Below, in pieces: positions 56,504 to 64,000 of a DNA stretch of 64,000 bases; within the stretch, counting starts at the first letter, position 1, and the number at the start of each line of letters is the position of its first letter. Origin of the DNA: Pseudobutyrivibrio sp. GTDB taxonomy: Bacteria > Bacillota > Clostridia > Lachnospirales > Lachnospiraceae. The notes beneath the pieces are model-generated. The model worked only from the letters and a program-made list of their open reading frames with translations. It had not been told where the DNA came from and ran no database searches. The translations under genes were made by a program, and so were the position numbers. The stretch spans positions 1 through 64,000 of the forward strand of contig NZ_JAFUSK010000045.1 in assembly GCF_017471675.1 (NCBI RefSeq). Reading direction: 5' to 3'.

Positions 56504-56819
56504 GTACCCAGATATCTCACAGACACTTGGTGTTTTTCATAATAGCAGGGGTGCCAATATTAGTATTAATTGCATTCATATTACATTCGCTAAGTAGAAT
56601 CTAAAAGCAGTTTTTGTATGTTTACGTACCGGCTTCAAGCTCAGTCCTTTTCGCTATCAGCCTTGGGCTGCCGTCCGTGGCAGCCCATACGTAAACATTC
56701 AAAACCTGCTTTAATATTCTACTAAGCTCATTACAAAATCATGCAATTAATACTAATATTGCCACCCCTGCTATTACTTTAGGTTGAGTGTGTCTGTGAG
56801 ATACCTGGGTACAAAAAAA
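56497..56819. repeat. Long inverted-repeat element, copy 2 (complete)
   Basis: Two imperfect inverted arms of about 114 bp (56513-56626 and 56690-56803) flank a 63-nt non-symmetric core (56627-56689) that carries its own hairpin GGGCTGCC/GGCAGCCC. The ends read TATCTCACAGACAC / GTGTCTGTGAGATA. Here the symmetry extends outward through GTACCCA and T7/A7 (56497 and 56819). Copy 1 at 1-220 has the same core and right arm in opposite orientation. No protein is encoded. Confidence 0.85.
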
Positions 56820-56842
56820 GCCAGTGAGAACTCACTGACTTT
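56813..56842 (-). terminator. Terminator of aspS
   Basis: Minus-strand hairpin AGTCAGTGAG-TT-CTCACTGGCT followed by T7, where the T-run is the outer tip of the inverted-repeat element. Confidence 0.85.
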
Positions 56843-56860
56843 TTAGCAATTGCCACCGAA

Positions 56861-58630
56861 CTATTTATTATCCTCTTCAGGCATTACGATGGCGATGTGT
56901 ACTTCGTCAAGCTGCTTCTGCTCAACTGTTGCAGGAGCGTCCATCATAATATCCTGGGCGTTCTTATTCATAGGGAATGGAATAATCTCACGGATTGATT
57001 CCTCACCAGCAATAAGCATAACCATTCTATCAACACCTGGTGCAATACCGCCGTGTGGTGGTGCACCGTATGTAAATGCATTGTACATAGCAGGGAACTT
57101 AGCCTTAACATCATCCTCACCAAGACCTACAAGCTTAAATGCTTCAATCATGATTTCTGGGTCGTGGTTACGGATAGCACCTGATGAAAGCTCAACACCG
57201 TTACATACTAAATCGTACTGGTATGCAAGGATATCAAGTGGCTTCTGGTTCTTAAGTGCGTCCATACCGCCCTGTGGCATAGAGAATGGGTTGTGGCAGA
57301 ACTCAAGCTCGCCTGACTCTTCTCCAATTTCGTACATAGGGAAATCTACTATCCAGCAGAATTCGTATGTATCCTTCTTCATGTGACCTTCTGCTGCTGC
57401 ACCAAGAAGCTTTCTGAATACACCGGCAGTCTTTTGTGCTGTAAGAAGTGGACCTGCTGCAAGACCAACAAAATCACCTGGCTTAAGTGAAAGCTTATCA
57501 ATAACAGCCTGCTTTCTCTCCTGAAGGAACTTAGCGATACCGCCAACGATTTCTCCATTTTCATCGAGCTTGAACCAGTATGTCTTCTGTGCTGTAGCTA
57601 CTTCAACCTCAGCTATCATAGCATCAATCTGCTTACGTGTAGCTGAAAGATTATCAACAACGATAGCCTTAACTACATTGCCTTCAAATGGACCAAAGCC
57701 GCAGTCAGCCATAACATCTGTAGCATCCTGAAGAACTAAATCAATACGAAGGTCTGGCTTGTCTGAACCGTACTTATCCATAGCCTCAAGATATGGGATT
57801 CGTACAAATGGAGCTGTTGAAGCGCTCTTGTATACACCGTATTTTGCAAAGATAGGAGGAAGTACATCCTCGATAACTGCGAAGACATCTTCCTGAGATG
57901 CAAATGCCATCTCCATATCAAGCTGATAGAACTCTCCTGGAGAACGATCGGCACGTGCGTCCTCATCGCGGAAGCAAGGAGCTATCTGGAAATATCTATC
58001 AAAACCTGATGCCATAAGTATCTGCTTAAACTGCTGTGGTGCCTGAGGAAGGGCGTAGAACTTGCCAGGATGATTACGTGCTGGAACAAGGTAATCACGT
58101 GCGCCCTCAGGTGATGAGCATGTAAGAATTGGAGTAGTAATCTCCATGAAATCGTGTGCTATCATAGCTGCTCTAAGCTCTGCTACGATTTTGCTTCTAA
58201 GAACGATTTTGCTCTTAACCTCTGGATTACGAAGGTCAAGATAACGATATTTTAAACGTGTATTCTCATCAGCTTCCTTAGAACGATTAATCTCAAATGG
58301 AAGCTCGTTGTGAGTACACTTTCCAAGTATTTCAATGCTAGTAGGAACAACCTCTATCTCACCAGTAGGAAGCTCTGTGTTCTTAGATGAACGCTCACGA
58401 ACTGTACCAGTAACTGAAATAGTAGATTCCTTATTAACAGAATCAATGATAGCCATCATATCCTCTGTCTCTACAACTATCTGTGTAGTGCCATAAAAAT
58501 CACGAAGGATAACAAAACCAAGATTCTTAGACACTTTTCTAATGTTTTCAAACCAACCAACTAATGTAACTTCTTTGCCAGCATCAGCAAGACGAAGCTC
58601 GTTACAATTGTGTGTACGTGACTGAGTCAT
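56861..58630 (-). CDS. aspS: Aspartate-tRNA ligase
   Basis: Class II aminoacyl-tRNA synthetase of 589 residues. The N-terminal OB-fold anticodon-binding domain (about 1-105), motif 2 region YFQIAPCFRDEDARADRSPGEFYQLD (shortened here to its key part FRDEDARADR), the bacterial GAD insertion (about 280-420) and motif 3 GVDRMVMLI are complete. It could be the discriminating or the non-discriminating form. GAGGAG precedes the ATG. A terminator at 58653-58690 separates it from the upstream Fur-family gene. Confidence 0.97.
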   Translation of the reverse strand: MTQSRTHNCNELRLADAGKEVTLVGWFENIRKVSKNLGFVILRDFYGTTQIVVETEDMMAIIDSVNKESTISVTGTVRERSSKNTELPTGEIEVVPTSIEILGKCTHNELPFEINRSKEADENTRLKYRYLDLRNPEVKSKIVLRSKIVAELRAAMIAHDFMEITTPILTCSSPEGARDYLVPARNHPGKFYALPQAPQQFKQILMASGFDRYFQIAPCFRDEDARADRSPGEFYQLDMEMAFASQEDVFAVIEDVLPPIFAKYGVYKSASTAPFVRIPYLEAMDKYGSDKPDLRIDLVLQDATDVMADCGFGPFEGNVVKAIVVDNLSATRKQIDAMIAEVEVATAQKTYWFKLDENGEIVGGIAKFLQERKQAVIDKLSLKPGDFVGLAAGPLLTAQKTAGVFRKLLGAAAEGHMKKDTYEFCWIVDFPMYEIGEESGELEFCHNPFSMPQGGMDALKNQKPLDILAYQYDLVCNGVELSSGAIRNHDPEIMIEAFKLVGLGEDDVKAKFPAMYNAFTYGAPPHGGIAPGVDRMVMLIAGEESIREIIPFPMNKNAQDIMMDAPATVEQKQLDEVHIAIVMPEEDNK

Positions 58631-58652
58631 TTTATATCTCCTCTTCTAATTA

Positions 58653-58690
58653 CAAAACTAGGGCTGCCAGTACCTACTAGCAGCCCTTTT
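58653..58690 (-). terminator. Terminator of the Fur-family gene
   Basis: Minus-strand hairpin GGGCTGCTAGTAGG-TACTGGCAGCCC followed by TAGTTTTG. It lies before the aspS ribosome binding site. Confidence 0.75.
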
Positions 58691-58723
58691 ATCATACATC
58701 AGAACAAAAATTTATTCAATAAC

Positions 58724-59188
58724 CTACATAGCCAATCTGGCAATCTTCTTATCTGATTTCACACGACCTGTGGCATGTAAGCCTGCCTCCAAAAGCTTAG
58801 CCAATTCATCTCTTCCAATAACAAGCTTTGTATCATCATCTAATGTAACAACTACATTGGTTTCACAGGCCACGCAGCTGCCGCCAGGACACCCCTCTTC
58901 ACAGTCAGCATCAGCGCAAAGATTAGCACAGTTGGTGCAATCCACCTGATACATATTCTTACGGTTGATTACCCCAATTTCCTCAAGAGTGTTCACCATT
59001 CTATATACGGTGGCGCTGCCGATATTTTTATCGATTTTGACAGCTTCTCTATAAATTTCCTTAACACATGAAGGATCGCTATTTAAAATAATATCCAAAA
59101 TAGTAAGACGCTGCTTTGTAATTCGACAGCCTGATTCCCTAAGCTGTTGAATTATAATATCCCTCTGCTCTGTTTCCATTACATCCAT
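58724..59188 (-). CDS. Cysteine-rich Fur-family regulator
   Basis: Regulator of 154 residues. The N-terminal winged helix (about 10-85; CRITKQRLTILDIIL, ATVYRMVNTLEEIGVI) is clearly Fur-like. The C-terminal part lacks the His-rich metal site of Fur/PerR/Zur. Instead seven Cys lie between about residues 104 and 127 in the order C-x2-C-x3-C-x4-C-x3-C-x4-C-x2-C. The outer CxxC pairs may be the usual structural zinc site. The inner three Cys are extra. The effector is unknown, and a metal or redox signal is possible. TGAGGT precedes the ATG. It lies downstream of a DtxR-family gene. Confidence 0.85.
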   Translation of the reverse strand: MDVMETEQRDIIIQQLRESGCRITKQRLTILDIILNSDPSCVKEIYREAVKIDKNIGSATVYRMVNTLEEIGVINRKNMYQVDCTNCANLCADADCEEGCPGGSCVACETNVVVTLDDDTKLVIGRDELAKLLEAGLHATGRVKSDKKIARLAM

Positions 59189-59213
59189 TTCACTACCTCA
59201 ATACTCTTTCTCA

Positions 59214-59243
59214 GAAAAAAATCCCAGCCCTTATGGGCTGGAA
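59214..59243 (-). terminator. Terminator of the DtxR-family gene
   Basis: Minus-strand hairpin CCAGCCC-ATAA-GGGCTGG followed by ATT and a T-run, in the gap before the Fur-family gene. Confidence 0.85.
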
Positions 59244-59304
59244 ATCTTTGTACCTAGAAACCTGATTAAAATGCAACAAGCGCGGTTGCACCCTAACCTA
59301 ATAA

Positions 59305-59682
59305 TCAAAGGAGCTTATCCTTAGCGTATTCTCTAACTGCCTTAAAGCTCTCTTTGCTGATTACATGCTCAATACGGCAAGCATCCTCTGCTGCGATTTC
59401 CTCGTCAACACCAAGCTTAACTAAAATCTCTGTGATAAGCTCATGTCTTTCAAGAATCATCTCGGCAATTTCCTTACCGGCATCTGTAAGATATATGTAT
59501 CCAGCCTCTGTAACAGTGATGTGATTCTTCTCTCTAAGATTCTTCATTGCAATGCTGACTGATGACTTTTTAAAATTCAATTCATTCGCAATATCAACAG
59601 AACGAACAACTGGTAATCTCTTACTAAGAATCAAAATAGTCTCTAAATAGTTTTCTGCTGACTCATTAACAAATGTTCTCAA
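59305..59682 (-). CDS. DtxR/MntR-family metalloregulator
   Basis: Metal-dependent repressor of 125 residues. The N-terminal winged helix (about 5-65; NYLETILILSKRL, VRSVDIANELNFKKSSVS) is followed by the dimerisation/metal domain (about 70-125; ILERHELITEILVKLGV, DACRIEHVISKE). There is no SH3-like third domain, as in MntR. Iron or manganese homeostasis is the expected role. A palindrome, GTTAG-N6-CTAAC, lies upstream at 59794-59809 and may be its own operator. Confidence 0.9.
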   Translation of the reverse strand: MRTFVNESAENYLETILILSKRLPVVRSVDIANELNFKKSSVSIAMKNLREKNHITVTEAGYIYLTDAGKEIAEMILERHELITEILVKLGVDEEIAAEDACRIEHVISKESFKAVREYAKDKLL

Positions 59683-60003
59683 AATGTTTTCCTCCTATGA
59701 TGATAAATGGATTCAAAATTTCAATTGCACACAACCCACTTACAATGAATAGGTTATCACACTTCTCACATTGGTGCAACCTTATAAACTATAGTTAGTT
59801 TACCCTAACCCAAAACTTTTTTCAAGTATTCTAAATCAAATATTAAACTTTTCTAAAATAACCTTCCAAACTGTTGACGATAGCCACTTTAGAGTTTAAA
59901 GTTCAACTATGAATTGTACAGAACTTCTATTTTTGTGGCAAGCTTATTACAAAAATAGAAAGCTACATTTTCATAAACACTTTATCATAGAAAGGATTAA
60001 GCG
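59683..60003. promoter_or_regulatory. Regulatory gap between DtxR-family gene and zinc-ribbon operon
   Basis: It contains GTTAGTTTACCCTAAC (59794-59809), which resembles DtxR/IdeR-type half-sites, and the motif CCCTAACC that recurs at 59290-59297 after the DtxR-family gene. A perfect 12-bp stem TTCTATTTTTGT...ACAAAAATAGAA spans 59925-59960. AAAGGATT at the right end serves the plus-strand operon. No gene is seen. Confidence 0.45.
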
Positions 60004-60441
60004 ATGAACGACTTCAGATATAAATTAGCTCGTTTTTTTAGCGGACGTACTGGGGTGGATGCATTAGGAAGAACCTTTACCTGGTTAGCACTTATCCTAA
60101 TGTTTTTAACAATGATTACCCATTCCAATATTGTATATCTGCTTGCTATGGCATGTCTTATCTATAGTCTATGGAGAATGCTTTCCAAGAACTACCAGAA
60201 GCGCTACATGGAAAATGCTAAGTTTTTAGAAAAGACAGCTGGTATTCGTAGTGTTCTTTCGGTGCTGCCTTTCAAGATAAAAACATTTATTAACAAAACT
60301 AAAGCCGATTACAATCAGCGAAAGGTATATGCAATATTTAAATGCCCTAGCTGTAAGCAAAAGCTTCGTGCCCCAAAGGGCCGTGGTAAAATCCAGGTAA
60401 CCTGTAGTAAGTGTCATGCAGTATTTATAAAAAAGGTGTAG
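60004..60441 (+). CDS. Membrane protein with C-terminal zinc ribbon
   Basis: Protein of 145 residues with two closely spaced hydrophobic segments (about 26-58), a basic linker and a C-terminal zinc ribbon CPSCKQKLRAPKGRGKIQVTC-x2-C (about 118-142). The ribbon resembles MJ0042/zinc-finger motifs. It is the first gene of a three-gene operon with a DUF5685 protein and a DnaJ protein. Function unknown. AAAGGATT precedes the ATG. Confidence 0.8.
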   Translation: MNDFRYKLARFFSGRTGVDALGRTFTWLALILMFLTMITHSNIVYLLAMACLIYSLWRMLSKNYQKRYMENAKFLEKTAGIRSVLSVLPFKIKTFINKTKADYNQRKVYAIFKCPSCKQKLRAPKGRGKIQVTCSKCHAVFIKKV

Positions 60442-60443
60442 AT

Positions 60444-61295
60444 TTGTTTGGATATATTAATGCCGATATGAGGCAACTATCAGAGCAAGACAAAAATAAA
60501 TACAGGCAGTTTTATTGTGGACTGTGCCTTGCACTTGGTACTAAGGCTGGCTTTAAGGGTCAAATGTTGCTTAACTACGATTTATGTTTTCTTGCAATCC
60601 TGTTACAAAGCCTTTATGAACCAGAGATTTCTCAGGGCAAGCATAGATGCATAATTCATCCAGTTAAGCTTAAGGACTTTTACACCAGCGAAGCAATAGA
60701 CTACGCTGCTGATATGGATATTATTCTTTCCTATCACAGTCTGATGGATAATTATAAGGATGAGCATTCCCAGATTTCTAAGCTTGCAGCCGATTCCATC
60801 AAAAAAGACTACGATAGAATCAAGGATAAATATCCTAGGCAAACAGCTGCTGTAGAGGATTACATATATAAATTAAGTATGGCAGAAGCCCAAAGAGAAA
60901 CCAACATAGACAAAATTTCCAGCTATACAGGCGAAATGCTTGGTACACTTATGAACTGGAAAGATGACAGTTGGGGAAAGACTTTGCATTGCATGGGCTT
61001 TCACATGGGCAAGTTCATTTATATTTTAGATGCCTATGATGATTTGAAAAAGGATGAAAAGCATGGTCGCTACAATCCTTTATCTTTTATGAAGAATGAA
61101 TCGCCAAAGGAATACGAGACATTTGTAAGAATTAATCTTACTTCTCTCATGGCAGAATGCGCCAAGGGCTTTGAGCGATTGCCTATAGTAGATAACGCAG
61201 ATATACTTCGCAACATCATTTATTCAGGTGTGTGGACCAAATACGAATATCTGCAGATTAAAGAAAAGAAATCCACTCCAAAGGAGAAGCCTTGA
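60444..61295 (+). CDS. DUF5685 family protein
   Basis: Protein of 283 residues. The start [20 protein letters not shown] and [13 protein letters not shown] match the family opening. Further motifs are [11 protein letters not shown], a CxxxH-type element GKHRCIIHP, and [28 protein letters not shown], which resembles prenyl-synthase-like helices with Asp clusters. The start is TTG at 60444 with AAAGGTG upstream, two bases after the zinc-ribbon stop. An ATG at 60411 would read through that gene's end. Function not established. Confidence 0.82.
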   Translation: MFGYINADMRQLSEQDKNKYRQFYCGLCLALGTKAGFKGQMLLNYDLCFLAILLQSLYEPEISQGKHRCIIHPVKLKDFYTSEAIDYAADMDIILSYHSLMDNYKDEHSQISKLAADSIKKDYDRIKDKYPRQTAAVEDYIYKLSMAEAQRETNIDKISSYTGEMLGTLMNWKDDSWGKTLHCMGFHMGKFIYILDAYDDLKKDEKHGRYNPLSFMKNESPKEYETFVRINLTSLMAECAKGFERLPIVDNADILRNIIYSGVWTKYEYLQIKEKKSTPKEKP

Positions 61296-61936
61296 TGATT
61301 GATCCTTATAGTGTCCTTGGCGTAAATAGAGGCGCAAGTGACGAGGAAATCAAAAAAGCATATCGTTCACTTAGTAGAAAATATCATCCTGATGCTAATA
61401 TTAACAATCCTAACAAAGCACAGGCTGAGGAACGCTTCAAAGAAATCCAAGCTGCCTATAACCAGATTATGGATGAAAGACAAAACGGAAGCTATTCAAG
61501 CGGATACGGCTATGGCAACAGCTATAGCGGCTATTCAGGTGGCTTTGGCTATGAAGGTACCGATTCAGGTAACTCTTCTATAGAAATGCAGGCAGCAGCT
61601 AATTACATCAATGCAAGGCAATTTGCTCAAGCTATGAATGTACTTAATTCTATCCCTGATAATGCCAGAAATGGCAGATGGTACTTCTTTGCTGCTGTTG
61701 CTTCACAGGGGCTAGGAAATCTTAATGATGCAAGAGAATATATTTCTCGCGCCATCGCCTTAGAGCCTAGCAATTTTAGATATAGACAATTTGAGCAAAG
61801 CATCAATTTTACCAGTGGTTGGTATGAAACCAGAGGTGCAAGCTACGGTTACTCAAGACCATATTCAGGGGTTACACGTTGGTGCATAAATATGGTAATA
61901 TTAAACCTGCTTTGCAATATATGTTGTTTCTTTTAA
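61295..61936 (+). CDS. DnaJ-domain protein with tetratricopeptide-like tail
   Basis: Protein of 213 residues. The N-terminal J domain (about 1-65) holds HPD in KYHPDAN, so it can stimulate an Hsp70. A Gly/Tyr/Ser-rich linker follows (about 68-95), then a helical TPR-like repeat (about 98-160; [16 protein letters not shown]). The C-terminus is hydrophobic and Cys-rich ([10 protein letters not shown]). The ATG overlaps the TGA of the DUF5685 gene, and AAGGAG precedes it. With its two neighbours it may act at the membrane. Confidence 0.88.
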   Translation: MIDPYSVLGVNRGASDEEIKKAYRSLSRKYHPDANINNPNKAQAEERFKEIQAAYNQIMDERQNGSYSSGYGYGNSYSGYSGGFGYEGTDSGNSSIEMQAAANYINARQFAQAMNVLNSIPDNARNGRWYFFAAVASQGLGNLNDAREYISRAIALEPSNFRYRQFEQSINFTSGWYETRGASYGYSRPYSGVTRWCINMVILNLLCNICCFF

Positions 61937-61983
61937 AAGCTTATAACTAGGTCATTCGGACCGTTCATATATTTTCTCCCTTC

Positions 61984-62021
61984 AAAAGACCCCGCGGGCT
62001 TCAGCCACCCGCGGGGTCTTT
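61984..62021. terminator. Bidirectional terminator
   Basis: GC-rich stem AAAGACCCCGCGGG...CCCGCGGGGTCTTT between the convergent DnaJ and DUF4349 genes. Confidence 0.92.
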
Positions 62022-62032
62022 GTCATTCATTA

Positions 62033-62983
62033 TTAATCATTTTTCTCTTTAGATATTTCCTTTTTCTTTCTTCTAAAAAGAGGTCCTTTCCCCTTTTTCT
62101 TACGAACCTTTACAATAATAAATATAACAATGCCAATTATAATTAAGTATGGTAGCAAATAGATTATTGCAATCACTAAATTTTGCAGGAATGTGATAAA
62201 TCCAGCAAATGAACCGGCAAAAGCATCTGCGAAGCGATTCCATGCTGTATCAGCCTTAACCTCTGAGTATGTGGCTACCTCGCTAATATCAATTGAAACA
62301 GTACTGTAATCTATCTGGTCGTCATAGGCTTTTTTCTGAGCTGTGTAGCTTTCAATCTGATACTGAACATCGTTTATTCTATCTTCTATTTCAAGAAGCT
62401 CTGTCACATTTTCTGCGTTAGCCTCAAGCTCCTGAAGGCGAGCCAGCTTAGTATTAAGGCTCTTTAATCTTGCCTGAACATCAACATAGCTTGATGTAAT
62501 ATCATCTACACTTTCGCTCTTAGATGTTACTGAGCCTACATCCCCCACGCTAGACATAAATGCTTGATATTTATCAGCAGGAATACGGGCTATCATGCTT
62601 GCACTGCGGCTGCCATATTCTGCATTACCATAGGTGGAATTGTTTTCTAAATAACCTCCGTTTTCAGTGACAAGTGCTTTTACCCTGGCAAGGTCATCAT
62701 CAAACTTCTTAGTTTCTAGCCTTATATTAGAATTATATACTAGTTTTCTGCTGGTATCGTATTCGGATAGGTCTACTTCCTCTCCACCTGCATCCGTGGT
62801 GGTATTAGTATCCATGTCATAGGATTCTGCTGTGGTTTCTTCAAACCCAACTGCATCCTTTGCCATAAATGAATTAGTAGCGCCTTCAAGTGTTGCTGCA
62901 CTATCTGCACTACTTGTTCCCCCACAGGCAGTAGTTGCTAGAACCATACAAGAAATAATTACTGCTAATAGTCTTCTTTTCAT
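62033..62983 (-). CDS. DUF4349 lipoprotein
   Basis: Exported lipoprotein of 316 residues with lipobox TTAC (Cys20). The DUF4349 core (about 75-290) contains RKLVYNSNIRLETKKFDDDL, IPADKYQAFMSSV and a central coiled coil (about 170-225). A C-terminal transmembrane helix (about 268-290) is followed by a very basic tail (KVRKKKGKGPLFRRKKKE). It is therefore anchored at both ends. Its function is unknown. Confidence 0.85.
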   Translation of the reverse strand: MKRRLLAVIISCMVLATTACGGTSSADSAATLEGATNSFMAKDAVGFEETTAESYDMDTNTTTDAGGEEVDLSEYDTSRKLVYNSNIRLETKKFDDDLARVKALVTENGGYLENNSTYGNAEYGSRSASMIARIPADKYQAFMSSVGDVGSVTSKSESVDDITSSYVDVQARLKSLNTKLARLQELEANAENVTELLEIEDRINDVQYQIESYTAQKKAYDDQIDYSTVSIDISEVATYSEVKADTAWNRFADAFAGSFAGFITFLQNLVIAIIYLLPYLIIIGIVIFIIVKVRKKKGKGPLFRRKKKEISKEKND

Positions 62984-62992
62984 AATTACCCC

Positions 62993-64000
62993 TCACCTTC
63001 TTTGTTTGAAATCTCTACCCAACAATGCCGTAATTGGATTTACAAATATATTATCTATGAAATAGGCCGTAATTAGTGAGCCTATTAAGGTTATTAATAC
63101 TATTAAAACAAATCCAAGCCCTTGATAATATAGAGCGCTAAAATATTTGTATATATATAGCTTAACAGCAAAATTAATTACAAGCATATGAACCAGGATT
63201 ATTCCATAGCTATATTTACTTATTAACCTGATTAAGTATACGTTCTTCAGCCTATTTTGCAGTTTGAAAAATATAGCCATTATTCCAATAGATGCAGGAA
63301 TTACAAATGGATACTCACTATCAAAATCATCCGGTAAACCTGTTCGCAATTTAAGATATATTCCAAAGATAATTGCTGCAAATAAGCCTAGTGCTATGGC
63401 AATATTATCGTATTTTCTGGTTTCACTTCTACCATACCAATAGCCCATAATAAACATCATAAGCCAAAAACTAAAATGCATTGGCATAGCACTTTCATTG
63501 ATAATAAACCTTGTAAGTAAATAATATATAAACAGCACTGCCACAAGGGATGTAAGCACAATATAGGGCATATCCTTTAACATATATCGTAAAAAAGGTA
63601 CTATCACATACAAGGAAATAATGATGTATATGAGCCAAAAATGATATACATTTGCCCCTGTATAATCTGCTGTGATAATCTTTTTGGCAATCTGCCACAG
63701 GTTGAGTCCTCCCATAGCATCATACTGCCAGAGATAAAATAGATAATATATGATAAGTGGAATCGCAACCTTAGTTAATCTTTTTCTATAAAAGGTTAAT
63801 ACGCTCTCTTCCTTAAAGCCCAGTAACAATGCCCCAGAAATCATAATAAAAAGGCAATCACCACTGACACCTGTGAAACAGCGAATGTAGTTTAGCACAT
63901 GGTAGATAATGGTATTTTCCATGCCTTTAGTATTTTCCCAATCAGGCCCAAGTATATGAACGCTTATGATAAAAACTACAGCGATAATTCTAATATAATC
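62993..64000 (-). CDS. Acyltransferase 3 family membrane protein (N-terminus off window)
   Basis: Polytopic membrane protein with about nine hydrophobic segments. The frame stays open to the window edge, and the residues before the first Met at 63922 (DYIRIIAVVFIISVHIL) match the usual N-terminal helix with its catalytic His. So the Met at 63922 is internal and the gene is cut by the edge. Such proteins O-acylate cell-wall or surface polysaccharides. At least 336 residues are visible. It stops nine bases before the DUF4349 start, so the two may be co-transcribed. Confidence 0.87.
   Translation of the reverse strand, partial: DYIRIIAVVFIISVHILGPDWENTKGMENTIIYHVLNYIRCFTGVSGDCLFIMISGALLLGFKEESVLTFYRKRLTKVAIPLIIYYLFYLWQYDAMGGLNLWQIAKKIITADYTGANVYHFWLIYIIISLYVIVPFLRYMLKDMPYIVLTSLVAVLFIYYLLTRFIINESAMPMHFSFWLMMFIMGYWYGRSETRKYDNIAIALGLFAAIIFGIYLKLRTGLPDDFDSEYPFVIPASIGIMAIFFKLQNRLKNVYLIRLISKYSYGIILVHMLVINFAVKLYIYKYFSALYYQGLGFVLIVLITLIGSLITAYFIDNIFVNPITALLGRDFKQRR

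Overview
The window is low-GC DNA with strong AAGGAGG-type ribosome binding sites and typical sigma-A promoters. Gene content (a GlgC/GlgD pair, an F-type ATP synthase, an anaerobic Ni-CO dehydrogenase, secreted pullulanase and arabinanase-type enzymes, YesMN-type regulators, DUF5685 and DUF4349 proteins) points to an anaerobic polysaccharide-fermenting clostridium, most likely a Lachnospiraceae member of the Butyrivibrio/Pseudobutyrivibrio kind. The genus is inferred from gene content only.

Layout, left to right. 1-220 is the right part of a long inverted-repeat element whose second copy lies at 56497-56819 in the opposite orientation. 456-5094 is a minus-strand operon: NitT/TauT-type ABC transporter followed by cooS, a CO dehydrogenase with a His-rich N-terminus and an Asp at one expected C-cluster cysteine. 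5172-13106 pairs a 2264-residue anchored surface protein with a PHP metallo-phosphoesterase domain and a YibE/F membrane protein, preceded by a leader with a strong intrinsic terminator. nth lies divergently. 14004-26642 is an alpha-glucan locus: a sugar-binding protein, two permeases, a cytosolic pullulanase, a response regulator, a sensor kinase, a second binding protein, then a secreted pullulanase. No sugar ABC ATPase is present, so a shared ATPase elsewhere is expected. 26743-30546 is a secreted, anchored GH43 arabinanase-like enzyme. 30813-36195 holds a MacAB-type exporter and a GntR/ABC (YtrA-type) operon.

36221-41101 is a more accessory stretch: an S58 peptidase behind a strongly structured leader, an XRE regulator divergent from a zinc-ribbon/OB-fold membrane protein, a methyltransferase, a stand-alone PD-(D/E)XK-like protein, a tandem array of eight hairpin repeats, an inverted tRNA-Leu fragment and tRNA-Leu(UAG). 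41235-47733 is the ATP synthase operon, in which the delta and alpha subunits are one continuous polypeptide. 47934-53757 has two chemoreceptors, guanine deaminase and a small FakA-domain protein. 53944-59682 has glgC/glgD, tRNA-Glu(CUC), the second inverted-repeat element, aspS, a cysteine-rich Fur-family protein and a DtxR/MntR-family protein. 60004-61936 is a three-gene plus-strand operon (zinc ribbon, DUF5685, DnaJ). The right edge has a DUF4349 lipoprotein and a truncated acyltransferase.

The observations I rate highest are the delta-alpha ATP synthase fusion, the unusual CO dehydrogenase and its transporter, the eight-hairpin array beside a nuclease-like gene, the two inverted-repeat elements, and the structured leaders before the S58 peptidase and the giant surface protein.
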